This document shows, piece by piece, positions 16,815 through 26,108 of a stretch of DNA of 46,148 nt (position 1 is its first letter; each line of letters opens with the position of its first letter). Origin of the DNA: Bacteroidota bacterium. Lineage in GTDB: Bacteria > Bacteroidota > Bacteroidia > Chitinophagales > Chitinophagaceae. The notes beneath the pieces are model-generated. The model ran no database searches. It was not told where the DNA came from and was given only the letters and a program-made list of their open reading frames with translations. A program made the translations under genes and the position numbers. The DNA lies in NCBI GenBank assembly GCA_018267675.1, contig JAFDYA010000086.1, positions 1 through 46,148 of the forward strand, in the 5' to 3' direction.

Positions 16815-16822
16815 CAAACTTA
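16815..16822 (-). promoter_or_regulatory. Candidate -7 element for dapD
   Basis: TAAGTTTG on the minus strand is an exact TAnnTTTG match, 16 bases upstream of the dapD ATG. The -33 side is not convincing. Confidence 0.5.
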
Positions 16823-16911
16823 CAGCCGGATTTCCCGTGGCTGGGATAAAAAAAGAAAGTATTGGAAAAGCTTTTTCGAACAGATCGCATTCACTTCCGT
16901 AGCTTGCGCCC

Positions 16912-17388
16912 ATGAAACATCTATGGGTATTAGGGATTGGTGCCATCTGCATTATAGCTTCTTGCTCAAAAGCCGACGATACAAGTCGTTGTGCCGCCGT
17001 GACACTTACGGCACCGGACAGCGAGATTCAAAGTCTAAAAGCCCATTTGGACTCCAATCATATCGCTGCAATACCCGACAGCCGAGGTTTTTTCTACACC
17101 ATTCTTAATGCAGGCGATACCAGCTTACGCCCTACAGCCTGTGCAAGTATCACGGCAACCTATACCGGTAGGTTATTAGACGGCACTCAGTTCGACGCGG
17201 CAAATGGGGCGAAATTCTTACTTCAGAATCTTATACCCGCATGGAAGGAAGCTATTCCGCTAATTGGCAAAGGAGGCAGTATTGCATTCTATACGCCACC
17301 TAGTCTGGCTTATGGCAGCACGGTTAAGGGCAGTATCCCAGCCAACAGCAACTTATATTTTGCTATCGAACTCTTGGACGTGCAATAA
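16912..17388 (+). CDS. FKBP-type peptidyl-prolyl cis-trans isomerase lipoprotein
   Basis: A 158-residue lipoprotein with signal peptide MKHLWVLGIGAICIIASC and lipobox IASC. Residues about 75-158 form an FKBP domain: ITATYTGRLLDGTQFDA, then LIPAWKEAIPLIGKGGSIAFYTPPSLAYGS and IPANSNLYFAIELLDVQ. It should assist folding of exported proteins by isomerising prolyl bonds, anchored in the outer or inner membrane leaflet. The spacing from the putative active-site Tyr/Asp/Phe cluster to the C-terminus is normal. It stands alone, divergent from dapD with 113 bases between them. Confidence 0.92.
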   Translation: MKHLWVLGIGAICIIASCSKADDTSRCAAVTLTAPDSEIQSLKAHLDSNHIAAIPDSRGFFYTILNAGDTSLRPTACASITATYTGRLLDGTQFDAANGAKFLLQNLIPAWKEAIPLIGKGGSIAFYTPPSLAYGSTVKGSIPANSNLYFAIELLDVQ

Positions 17389-18347
17389 GCAGTTCGACCA
17401 ATTTACTTTTTTTTCAGCAAGGCCACAGTTGATTTAATTTAATCATCAGGCCCAGTATGAAGTTGTTTAAAATTTTTCAATTTTTGAATAAGGTCCTGTT
17501 AGTTTGTATTAGGAAAGAAGTTAGGAAGCAAAGGATTTGCAAATCAGTGTCTTTATTCACCCTCAAGCCCTGCATCCGGCAATAGTCTTAATACTCCTAC
17601 TCGCTTTACAAATAACTTTCACTCCCTTTAGTGAACAAAAGAATTTACGCTATTGCCTGAATTATCTGAGCGTCAGGAGGTAATATTGCAGAAGGTCACT
17701 TCCTTCCATTGGTGTCCTCTTCCAATATTTGCCAATTATTATTTGTAGCACTATCTTCCGTTTGATTGGTGAAATGTTACACTCCTGCACCGTTGTGTTT
17801 ACGCTGACTACCGTACCAGAACCATAGCCCGGTGGATCATTGCCCTGAATACAACCCTTAAGTATAGGTTCCATTCCTCTACTGTTCCAATCCGTATTCG
17901 AAGGGCTACGAATTCAGTAGTTATACAAGGCAGGCAAGACTGAAATTAATGTACTCTACTATAATATTGGTAGTAAAGACCTTTTGACCAAGTCGCCAAA
18001 ACACATTCATCATTGAGGCTACAGAGCCACTTGGAATCGTAGGGCTACCAACAACTTATTGTTTTGGAGCACTTACCCATCTTTTGTTGCAATAGAACTA
18101 GATGAATCAACTTAGGAAGGAGCGTGTCCATGCTATTCAATTTCAATTAGTTAATTGAAGGATACACTTAACAAATGAGTTTTTTTAAATTTGAATTTAT
18201 ACAATTAGCAGTTATTAGACAATTATGGATTCAAAAATATTAAAATTATAGACAAGATTATGCAATTAATGCAAAAATGCCCATAATCATAACCACCTAA
18301 TAGCTAAAATAAATTAAGTTCGCGGCTCAAAAACCACAATTTAGTAC
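17389..18347. other. Long intergenic region, mostly unexplained
   Basis: About 960 bases lie between the FKBP gene and the large surface protein. The right part (18160-18347) is AT-rich and ends in TAAGTTCG near 18317-18324, a possible -7 element for the gene at 18348. The middle, on the minus strand, contains a 70-codon open stretch (17662-17874) with GNDPPGYGSGTVVSVNTTVQ, and an overlapping frame with TNNNWQILEEDTNG. These look like scraps of a former exported protein, but I cannot identify it. I saw no tRNA, terminator with T-run or clear repeat here. Confidence 0.45.
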
Positions 18348-21300
18348 ATGAGATTCATTTCATTACCAAGTTTAATACTCACCTCGCTTGGTTTAATTTG
18401 GACAGCTACAAGTGGCTTGGCCCAGGCACCTACCTCGCTTCAGTATCCAGGGCCAAATACCATACAGGTTGGGTCGGGCAATGTCTTTTATTCCCCAACC
18501 CTCGCAGGAAACGCTACATCATATAGTATCAGCCCTGCACTACCCAGCGGGATGACGTTCAATACAAATAATGGCGTGATTGGCGGAGCACCATCTGCTA
18601 GACATGCTGCTACAAACTACACTGTCACAGCAAGTAATGCCTCTGGGAGTACTTCTACCGTAGTCAACTTTAAAGTCATTTCGCCATACTATGATGCGTC
18701 GTATGACACCGTAAAATTCGTCCATGGCACCGGCACTTATACCAATATCAAAGGAACTGGTACAAGTGTTGGCGACAGTGTACTATACAAAAATGTAATT
18801 ACTGTTGGCGGACAAAGTGTTGACTGTATTGTAACCACTACTGTACTAGATAATGTAAGCTCCTTCTCCGCATACGATCAGGAGGCGACGTCTGGCTCTG
18901 GTTTCAATAGTAACCTACCACGGTTTTTCTCCCCGCAACTTTCGTTCGGTTCGGGGGGCGGAAGTGCGACGTTCAAATTCCAATATATTGAGGGTGGTAG
19001 CTACGTCAATTCATCCAATCCCGGCATCCCTGTGATCCTACAGAACGTAAAAGTGAACACTTATGATATTGACGGGAATGGGGCATCAAACAGCAATCAG
19101 TTCAATGAATTTGACGCGTTTGATACTACTGAAGTGGGCAATCCTACCAATCTTTCTATAGCGTTCAACTCCACTACGGCACTCACGCAAATTAGATCCA
19201 CTACTTCTGCTAATACCACATCAATCACGGACCCGAAGAACCGGGCTCGGGTTACCTACAACAACATGAGTGAATTTGCGTTCAACGTAGGTACCGGTGC
19301 TAGTGGTTTAGCTTATTATTTTATTGATTTTAGCCCTGGTTCGATAACGTTTTCGCCGGTCACTAAGGGTTCTTCGCCTGCTATTGACCTTAACACAGAC
19401 ATCCCCGGCGGCAATAATTCCAATATTGGTTGTTCCGATTCCTTAAGCTTTACTGGTGGTACGGCACAAGATAATCTGGAGTCTAACGGCACTGCCTTTA
19501 CACAATTACGCGTGTCATTCCCCACAGCCTCCATCATTGATGGTGCTGATGAGAAGATCGTATTCAAAGGAGCAACAGCCGGAGCTGTAGTCGCTTTAAA
19601 CTCCAACCCATCTATCACTAACCTAACCTTGGGTGGTGTAGTTTATTCGGTATCCGGCTCTGTAACGAGTGGTATTCGCACCTTAGTGATTACCCGAAAT
19701 TCCGGCACCTATTCCGAAGCCAATATTGAAGGTCTGTTAGATGCTATGCGTTATTTGAACACATCAATCAACCGCACAAACGGCAAGCGCTCTTTTACTA
19801 TTACTACTCGGAATGCTTCTTACGAAAGCCCTGCGGTAATATTTAATGCTACTATCAATTGTGGTACCATCAGTGGGAATATCTGGCATGATGCGAATGG
19901 TCTTTCCGACAGTATCGTGAATGCCAATGGCCCTGCTGGACAATTTGCTGCTAGTGGTGCTTATGCAGTATTGGTCGATCCAACCACGAATACCGTAATT
20001 AAAACGGTACCGATCGCGGCTGGCGGTGCTTATACCTTTGGTAGTATTGATGCCGGCAATTACAATATTTTTGTAAGCAACACGGCAACACCGCCAACTA
20101 CGCTCACGACTCCTTCCTACCCTGCTGGCGGCTATATTAGTACCGGAGAAAACCTGGGAACGGCAAAGGGTAATGATCTACTTGTTGATGGCAAGTTGAA
20201 TGTTACACTAGGCTCAATCACGGTTACAAATGCCAATTTTGGTGTTCAAATTCCGCCAGTTACGACTAGCTCTACATACAACAATATTCCTAACCCTGGT
20301 GGCTTCAACGGCTACACCCCGGTTGCGGGAGCTTTTGGTTCTACCGACGCCGATGGAACCGTAGATTCAATCAAAATCACTGCTTTCCCTACTGGTGCCA
20401 ACTACATCAAGATCGGAAGCGACATATATACTAACCCAGTAGGAGGCCAATGCCCACCACAGTCCACATGTAAGACCTGGCCTGGATCCGTAACCTTGCC
20501 TTATGCCAATGTATCTACCATTTCCGTAGATCCATCCGGAACAGGTAATACCCAAGTAGTCATCCCCTTCTCAACAAAGGACAACGGCTACGGTGTAAGC
20601 AACAACAGCACAGTAACCCTCAACTTTACCGTCCCTGCTACCCCGATAAGCATTACCGGAAATGTGTGGAATGATGCCGACGGGAATGGGAATAAGAATG
20701 GATCCGAAGCGAATACTAATGCTGCCGGAACTGGTGAAACATTATACGCTGTACTCGTTCAGTCGACCAATACCTACTCAGGTGATTCTACAATCTATAC
20801 TACTGTCCCAGTAGCGGCTAACGGCTCTTATACTTTCCCAAGTGTACCCGCCGGCAACAACTATGAAGTAAGAATAGTATCAAGTGCTACCACTCCGGTA
20901 GATGGTGCCCACCTGAATACAATTACACCAAAATTGGCTCCGCTTTATACCGGTGTAAGTACCAACAATAATGGAACAATCACAACCTACCCAACTCCAG
21001 GCACTAATAACCTACGCAACGTACTCGGTGTAGTGAACGGTAATAAGACAAATGTTGATTTTGGTATTGAGCGTACACCGGAAGCTGATCCCAAATCTTT
21101 CACAGCTCCGAATAATGCGTTTACACAAAACACGAGCATTATGATTGGTGGTAAACCTACCTATTCCATCAGTGCTACAAGCACCTCACTCACCGGATCT
21201 GCAATCAAATCACTCTCCGGCAATGATGCTGAAGACTGTGCTACTGCTTCTTCTTGTGCTGTTGGTAAGAAGTTCCAAATTACAACCATCAAGTCCAATA

Positions 21301-22043
21301 CCTTGGTTTATTATAACTATGGTGCAGGCCCTGTATTAGTTACCGCCAATACAGTTATCAATAATTTTGACCCAGCTAACATGACCATTTATGGGCAACA
21401 AGGTCAAGGTGCTAGTGCTGCAACTGCATTAGGCTTTGATTATAGTTTAATCGACGCAGCCGGTATTGCATCTACACCTGCACCTTACCGAATCCAATCC
21501 AATAACGCGCTACCAATCATCTTCTCTGACTTCAGAGTGAACCTTAGTGGATGTAATGCGGTGTTGAGCTGGAAAGCTGCTGCAAAGAACATCAAAGGCA
21601 ATTTTGAAGTGCAAAAAAGTACTGATGGTAGGACCTATAGCCAGATTGGAACTGTAGCTGTTCATCAAGAAGTGATTGGCACAGACTATCAATTCCAAGC
21701 TGCTGGATTACAAGCCAACAACTATTTCCGAATTAAATTCATGGACGGAAATGGAGCTGAGAACTATAGCAATGTGCTGAAAATAGCTGGTGGTACTTGT
21801 GCAACTACGAACTTGGTTATCGCGCCAAACCCAGTGGTAAACACCTTGAACATTAAGGGACTGCCTAGCGACAACACTAGCATTGCGCTCTACAATGCAA
21901 TGGGTGTTTCTGTAGCGAAAATCAACACAAATGAAAACGCTGCTTCACTTCAATTGAACACATTGGCTAGCGGTATCTACCAATTGCGCATCGTAGATCA
22001 ACACGGCAATTTGCTGTATTCCGGTTCTATCATGAAGCAATAA
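18348..22043 (+). CDS. Large T9SS-sorted adhesin-like surface protein
   Basis: A 1231-residue exported protein. It opens with a signal peptide (1-25). A putative Ig domain of the He_PIG kind follows (about 26-110; SYSISPALPSGMTFNTNNGVIGG). A beta-rich Ser/Thr/Asn region comes next, then two SdrD B-like or carboxypeptidase-regulatory-like modules (about 504-590, SGNIWHDANG; and about 766-860, TGNVWNDADGNGNKNG). An FN3-like domain occupies about 1060-1145 (AVLSWKAAAKNIKGNFEVQKS). The type A sorting domain starts at about 1155 (VIAPNPVVNTLNI). It should be secreted by T9SS and displayed on the cell surface, with a structural or adhesive role. Cysteines are few. It is monocistronic with a strong terminator 22 bases after the stop. 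A ligand cannot be named. Confidence 0.9.
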   Translation: MRFISLPSLILTSLGLIWTATSGLAQAPTSLQYPGPNTIQVGSGNVFYSPTLAGNATSYSISPALPSGMTFNTNNGVIGGAPSARHAATNYTVTASNASGSTSTVVNFKVISPYYDASYDTVKFVHGTGTYTNIKGTGTSVGDSVLYKNVITVGGQSVDCIVTTTVLDNVSSFSAYDQEATSGSGFNSNLPRFFSPQLSFGSGGGSATFKFQYIEGGSYVNSSNPGIPVILQNVKVNTYDIDGNGASNSNQFNEFDAFDTTEVGNPTNLSIAFNSTTALTQIRSTTSANTTSITDPKNRARVTYNNMSEFAFNVGTGASGLAYYFIDFSPGSITFSPVTKGSSPAIDLNTDIPGGNNSNIGCSDSLSFTGGTAQDNLESNGTAFTQLRVSFPTASIIDGADEKIVFKGATAGAVVALNSNPSITNLTLGGVVYSVSGSVTSGIRTLVITRNSGTYSEANIEGLLDAMRYLNTSINRTNGKRSFTITTRNASYESPAVIFNATINCGTISGNIWHDANGLSDSIVNANGPAGQFAASGAYAVLVDPTTNTVIKTVPIAAGGAYTFGSIDAGNYNIFVSNTATPPTTLTTPSYPAGGYISTGENLGTAKGNDLLVDGKLNVTLGSITVTNANFGVQIPPVTTSSTYNNIPNPGGFNGYTPVAGAFGSTDADGTVDSIKITAFPTGANYIKIGSDIYTNPVGGQCPPQSTCKTWPGSVTLPYANVSTISVDPSGTGNTQVVIPFSTKDNGYGVSNNSTVTLNFTVPATPISITGNVWNDADGNGNKNGSEANTNAAGTGETLYAVLVQSTNTYSGDSTIYTTVPVAANGSYTFPSVPAGNNYEVRIVSSATTPVDGAHLNTITPKLAPLYTGVSTNNNGTITTYPTPGTNNLRNVLGVVNGNKTNVDFGIERTPEADPKSFTAPNNAFTQNTSIMIGGKPTYSISATSTSLTGSAIKSLSGNDAEDCATASSCAVGKKFQITTIKSNTLVYYNYGAGPVLVTANTVINNFDPANMTIYGQQGQGASAATALGFDYSLIDAAGIASTPAPYRIQSNNALPIIFSDFRVNLSGCNAVLSWKAAAKNIKGNFEVQKSTDGRTYSQIGTVAVHQEVIGTDYQFQAAGLQANNYFRIKFMDGNGAENYSNVLKIAGGTCATTNLVIAPNPVVNTLNIKGLPSDNTSIALYNAMGVSVAKINTNENAASLQLNTLASGIYQLRIVDQHGNLLYSGSIMKQ

Positions 22044-22064
22044 GCATTCTTGTTGACTAAATTG

Positions 22065-22105
22065 AAAGAGGCTGTCTCAATTTCGGAGACAGCCTCTTTT
22101 TTTTT
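22065..22105 (+). terminator. Strong intrinsic terminator of the adhesin-like gene
   Basis: A perfect 14-bp stem (22065-22078 with 22086-22099; core GAGGCTGTCTC) with a seven-base loop is followed by an uninterrupted T-run (22097-22105). The core is almost identical to the terminator at 8525-8551. Confidence 0.93.
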
Positions 22106-22223
22106 GATGAAGAAGAACCCAGAGCAAAACCTAATTGTGCAACATGCCCTTTGCAAGATGAAATGTAGCTTCACAGTAGCTACAACTGCTCAGAATATTG
22201 TTGATTAAACAACACCGATTGAA

Positions 22224-22577
22224 TCACAAAAACAAAATACCGGCTATGGCTACTGCTGCTATAGTGGCAACAAGCACCGCTCCGGCGGCGATGTCTTTTA
22301 TTATTTTCACCTTGGGATGATATTGCTCCTTACACCACAAATCACAAAGCATTTCCACGCAAGTATTCAAAGCCTCAGCCACCCAAACAAGAGCCAGAGC
22401 AAATACCAATAGTCCCCATTTCATTGAAGAAAGCCCATGCACCCAGCCCAAAACGAGTACCGATATCGTGGCTACCAAATGTATTCTTGCATTCGGCTCT
22501 TGTGCAACAAGCGATTTTAACCCTTGAAATGCTGGGACAAAAGACCCTAACCTTGATCGCAGATCTGTTGATTTCAT
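22224..22577 (-). CDS. Diacylglycerol/undecaprenol kinase family protein
   Basis: A 117-residue integral membrane protein of the small prokaryotic DAGK family. Three membrane helices are visible. The signature WVAEALNTCVEMLCDLW (family: E-x-x-NTAIE-x-x-x-D) is followed by HPKVKIIKDIAAGAVLVATIAA, with the His/Lys/Asp contacts to ATP-Mg. It phosphorylates a lipid alcohol (diacylglycerol or undecaprenol) at the inner membrane. The length is typical. It lies next to a Wzx-like flippase on the same strand, so recycling of the lipid carrier used in surface glycan synthesis is a plausible role, by inference. Confidence 0.92.
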   Translation of the reverse strand: MKSTDLRSRLGSFVPAFQGLKSLVAQEPNARIHLVATISVLVLGWVHGLSSMKWGLLVFALALVWVAEALNTCVEMLCDLWCKEQYHPKVKIIKDIAAGAVLVATIAAVAIAGILFL

Positions 22578-22656
22578 CCCTTTAAGCTACATTCAAAAAA
22601 GACAAAAATGCAAAATAGCTAATTGGCTTAAGCCCCTCAAACCAACAATAGCTTGA

Positions 22657-24141
22657 CTAAAATAGTCGCTTCGTACTCCGAATTTGACCGAAAAATGTGC
22701 TTAAATCCGGGGAAGGTCTGAAGTAGAACATCGCCGCAATAAAAGCCGCCAACAGTAACGTTGAACGATACAACGCATCTACTACCGGGCTACTCAACAT
22801 GGGCAACAGATAATTCATCAAAAACAAAGCAATACCCACTAGCGCAATCAGGCCAGTTTGTTTTGAAATAGGCGACAGGCCCAACTTTCGGTACAGAAAA
22901 ATCATCTTACAGATATTGAATACAGCCAGCGTCAAGGTAGAGACCCAAGCTGCGCCAAACAAACCGTAGTGCGGAATAAAAATCCGATTAAACACCACTA
23001 TGGCCACCAGCAATGCCAGAGAAAGGTAGAAAGTGAACTTGTAATAGTTGGAAATGCTGATGAGCTCCGTATTGAGGCCGGTAGCCATATCTATCATGCG
23101 CCCGATAGATAAAATCAAGACACAGGGAGCCAGCGCAGCATACTCCGGCGGTAAAATAGCCACTGCATTATGGAGATTGCACACCACAACGACCCACATG
23201 CCCATCGCCGCGATTTGCATATTGATGGATGAACGTTGAAACAGTGATTCCAAATTTGGATCTTGATCCACGTAGGCTTGGTTGAGCCTTGGAAATGCCG
23301 CGCCGGACATTGCTTTGTACGGAATGGTCAGGATAGAAATCAAGAACAGTGCAAAGTTGTAGGTGGCCACATCTGCCAAGCCATTGGGAGATAGTGGTGC
23401 GAGCAAAAGTATATCCAGCGTGCCGGTAAGACTTAGCGATACCATGAGCAACATGTGATACCAAGAATAATGCACGATACTCTTTAGCTCTGTCCTAGAG
23501 AAAATTCGCCAATTCAGGGAGAAGCCAAAGCCTTGCGTCTTCATGGAGTAATAGAACAAGAGCGAAACGGGCAAGAGGTGAACCAACACAGTACCTACCA
23601 CAAACTGATGAAAGTCTATCCACTCAAAAAAGAAGGCGACAATCAAGGCAATATTGCCCAAGCGCAGCACAATCTCCCGCATGGAATTACCGAGGGCTAC
23701 CTTCATTTGTGCCATGAGATAATACTCCAACAAGGCCATGAAGCTCCAAAGCAAGCCAAGTACGGGCAACCAATTATAAAACTCAGCCACGAATTGTCGG
23801 TCAAAGCCTTGGTAGCGCCCTACGACAAAATCCTTAATCAGGAAGTAGGGTACGCAAAATATCAGGGTAGCAAAGACGGGTACGAGCAGGGAAAAAGTAA
23901 TCACGACAGGGCGTTTCGGATCGTCTAAAGCATAGCGTTGTGCGTAAGTATGGATGATGGAGATGGTGCCCATCATCAGAAAGAGATACAGTACGGCACC
24001 TTGGTTGATCAGGTTGCGAGATACGCCGAGCAGATTCTGCGGAAAGACGTGGGTATAAACGATATTAATCCCGGCACCAAGCAGCGCTCCGGTGAAAATA
24101 ACTAGGGTTGTTTTGATAGATTGACGGAAGACGATACCCAC
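22657..24141 (-). CDS. Wzx-like oligosaccharide flippase (MATE/PST superfamily)
   Basis: A 494-residue protein with about 12-14 membrane helices and a polysaccharide-biosynthesis (PST) layout. It should flip lipid-linked oligosaccharide across the inner membrane. The N-terminus MGIVFRQSIKTTLVIFTGALLG matches the typical MGIV-RQS opening of Bacteroidetes family members, so I accept the GTG start at 24141. A TAnnTTCG-type element (TATCTTCG, 24148-24155 on the minus strand) lies only 6 bases upstream, which would give almost no leader. It is divergent from a sugar-modification cassette, and the two probably serve the same surface glycan. The substrate is unknown. Confidence 0.88.
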   Translation of the reverse strand: MGIVFRQSIKTTLVIFTGALLGAGINIVYTHVFPQNLLGVSRNLINQGAVLYLFLMMGTISIIHTYAQRYALDDPKRPVVITFSLLVPVFATLIFCVPYFLIKDFVVGRYQGFDRQFVAEFYNWLPVLGLLWSFMALLEYYLMAQMKVALGNSMREIVLRLGNIALIVAFFFEWIDFHQFVVGTVLVHLLPVSLLFYYSMKTQGFGFSLNWRIFSRTELKSIVHYSWYHMLLMVSLSLTGTLDILLLAPLSPNGLADVATYNFALFLISILTIPYKAMSGAAFPRLNQAYVDQDPNLESLFQRSSINMQIAAMGMWVVVVCNLHNAVAILPPEYAALAPCVLILSIGRMIDMATGLNTELISISNYYKFTFYLSLALLVAIVVFNRIFIPHYGLFGAAWVSTLTLAVFNICKMIFLYRKLGLSPISKQTGLIALVGIALFLMNYLLPMLSSPVVDALYRSTLLLAAFIAAMFYFRPSPDLSTFFGQIRSTKRLF

Positions 24142-24291
24142 AGTGAGCGAAGATAAACCCAGATTTTACAGTGGCCTATTTGCAATATCGAAATCCAGCA
24201 GCAAAATCCGGAACTACGCGTGACAAAAAAACAAGTACTGCTCTAGCAAAAAATCGTGGCATTGTAAAGCATTTGGCAGCCGATACTGTTT

Positions 24292-24299
24292 TATATTCG
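24292..24299 (+). promoter_or_regulatory. Candidate -7 element for the sugar cassette
   Basis: TATATTCG fits TAnnTTCG, 22 bases upstream of the rmlC-like start. A TTTG lies about 16 bases further upstream, slightly closer than usual. Confidence 0.45.
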
Positions 24300-24321
24300 C
24301 AGCCAATTAAAAAAGGAGTTA

Positions 24322-24879
24322 TTGGAATTCCAAAATACCTCAATCGACGGACTGGTTACGATCAACCTAAAAACATTTGAGGATGATCGGGGTTGGTTTG
24401 CACGTACATTTTGTAAAAGGGAGTTTGGAGCCATTGGTCATACTGCTGAATGGACTCAGATGAACCATTCCTTTACAAAGCAAAAAGCAACAATCCGGGG
24501 CTTGCATTATCAAATCCCGCCATTTTCTGAGGTAAAAATGATTCGGTGTATTGCTGGAGAAGTGTTTGATGTTGCCATAGATTTACGGGAACATTCAAAA
24601 ACTTTCCTCCAATGGCATGGCGAAATACTCTCAGCGAAGAACAGAAAAATGTTGTATATTCCTGCTGGTTTTGCACATGGTTTTCAAACCCTAAGCGAAG
24701 ATTGCGAATTAATTTATCACCACACATCATACTACGAACCGAACTTTGAAGCTGGCATTCGTTATGATGATCCTGTCCTTAACGTGCAATGGCCTTTGCC
24801 ACCAGCTTTGGTTTCGGAAAGAGACCGTGGCCTACCCTATTTATCTACCAATTTTAAAGGTATTCAAGTAAATTTATGA
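24322..24879 (+). CDS. rfbC: RmlC-like dTDP-4-keto-6-deoxysugar 3,5-epimerase
   Basis: A 185-residue cupin enzyme acting on an NDP-4-keto-6-deoxyhexose. Motifs include DDRGWFARTF (near 21-30), QMNHSFTKQKATIRGLHYQ with the catalytic His62, IDLR (86-89), YIPAGFAHGF, and the Tyr pair in SYYEPNFEAGIRYDDP. It is of normal RmlC length. It starts at TTG (24322) with AAGGAG only 3 bases upstream; the N-terminus MEFQNTSIDGL aligns with the usual RmlC opening, so TTG is accepted. It overlaps the next gene by 4 bases (ATGA). RmlA, RmlB and RmlD are not in the window, so the substrate must come from elsewhere. Single (C3 or C5) instead of double epimerisation is possible. Confidence 0.9.
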   Translation: MEFQNTSIDGLVTINLKTFEDDRGWFARTFCKREFGAIGHTAEWTQMNHSFTKQKATIRGLHYQIPPFSEVKMIRCIAGEVFDVAIDLREHSKTFLQWHGEILSAKNRKMLYIPAGFAHGFQTLSEDCELIYHHTSYYEPNFEAGIRYDDPVLNVQWPLPPALVSERDRGLPYLSTNFKGIQVNL

Positions 24880-26102
24880 AATGCAGATTCTGTCAGGCAG
24901 ACGTTACCGTAGAATTTATAGATCTTGTCAATTCACCGGCTTCAAACTCATTCCTCAGTAAGGAACAATTGAACGAACCAGAAACTTATTATCCACTCAA
25001 AGTTTACGTTTGTAGTGAGTGTTATCTAGTTCAAATTGACGAGTATAAAAAATCAGATGCAATTTTCAATAACTCATATGCATACTTTTCTTCCTACAGT
25101 ACAAGCTGGTTAGCTCATTCCAAAAATTATGTAGAGAAGATGGTAGCTCGTTTTGGATTAAACTCCCAATCGCAAGTTGTTGAGATTGCATCAAATGACG
25201 GGTATCTTCTACAATATTTTCTTCCATACTCCATACCGGTTTTAGGAATTGAGCCCACACGAAATACCGCAGAAGTAGCCATACTTAAAGGTATTCCCTG
25301 CATCACAGAATTTTTTGGGATTAGACTTGCCAACGAATTAGTTTCCAAAGGGAGAAAGGCCGATCTCCTTGTTGGAAATAATGTATTGGCGCATGTTCCT
25401 GATGTGATGGATTTTGTTGGCGGATTGAAGATACTTCTTGCTGATAATGGTGTTATCACTCTTGAATTTCCACACCTGATCAACCTTGTTGAACAGACCC
25501 AATTTGACACTATTTACCACGAACATTTTTCTTACTTATCACTATCAACAGTAAGTAAAATAATGGCAGCGAATGGGCTTTGTGTTTTCGATGTTGAAGA
25601 ACTGCCGACACATGGCGGCTCAATTCGAGTCTTTGCCAAGCGTACACAAAACACTACCCATGAAATCCTCCCCTCCGTTGCACGTTTATTAGCTAAGGAA
25701 CGGGAACATGGCGTGGAAGACATCAACTATTATAAAGGCTTTCAACAAAAAGCAGAAAAGGTGAAGGTTGATTTTATCAAATTCCTAATTGATGCCAAGC
25801 TTGCCAACAAGAAAGTAGCAGCATACGGAGCAGCCGCAAAAGGCAATACACTGATCAACTATTGTGGGGTCAAAAATGATCTAATTGAGTTTGTAGTTGA
25901 TGCTAATCCTGCAAAACAAAATAAATTTTTACCTTCCAGCCATATTCCAGTCGTTGACGAATCGGTTCTTAAAGTGAAAAAGCCCGATTTTGTCATTGTT
26001 CTACCTTGGAATCTTCGTAAAGAAATCACCGAACAACTGGCCTATATCCGGGAATGGGGAGGAAAATTTGTAGTTCCAATTCCTGAACTGGCCATCATCT
26101 AA
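24876..26102 (+). CDS. NovU/TylC3-type sugar C-methyltransferase
   Basis: A 408-residue SAM-dependent methyltransferase with three parts. First is an N-terminal zinc-binding domain (Cys3, Cys6, Cys46, Cys49). Second is the methyltransferase core with VVEIASNDGYLLQYF at about 101-115, the SAM loop of this family, and DTIYHEHFSYLS (the HEH/Tyr segment). Third is a C-terminal domain with VAAYGAAAKGNTLINYCG. This domain order is that of C-methyltransferases acting on NDP-4-keto-deoxysugars at C3 or C5. It overlaps the RmlC-like gene by ATGA and is followed by an SDR gene 6 bases on. The position of methylation cannot be read from sequence. Confidence 0.9.
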   Translation: MKCRFCQADVTVEFIDLVNSPASNSFLSKEQLNEPETYYPLKVYVCSECYLVQIDEYKKSDAIFNNSYAYFSSYSTSWLAHSKNYVEKMVARFGLNSQSQVVEIASNDGYLLQYFLPYSIPVLGIEPTRNTAEVAILKGIPCITEFFGIRLANELVSKGRKADLLVGNNVLAHVPDVMDFVGGLKILLADNGVITLEFPHLINLVEQTQFDTIYHEHFSYLSLSTVSKIMAANGLCVFDVEELPTHGGSIRVFAKRTQNTTHEILPSVARLLAKEREHGVEDINYYKGFQQKAEKVKVDFIKFLIDAKLANKKVAAYGAAAKGNTLINYCGVKNDLIEFVVDANPAKQNKFLPSSHIPVVDESVLKVKKPDFVIVLPWNLRKEITEQLAYIREWGGKFVVPIPELAII

Positions 26103-26108
26103 TCTACC

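Noticed and set aside
17662..17874. A 70-codon minus-strand open frame as a gene
   Set aside because: No start context, signal peptide or recognised domain, and it is surrounded by broken frames. At most it is a relic.
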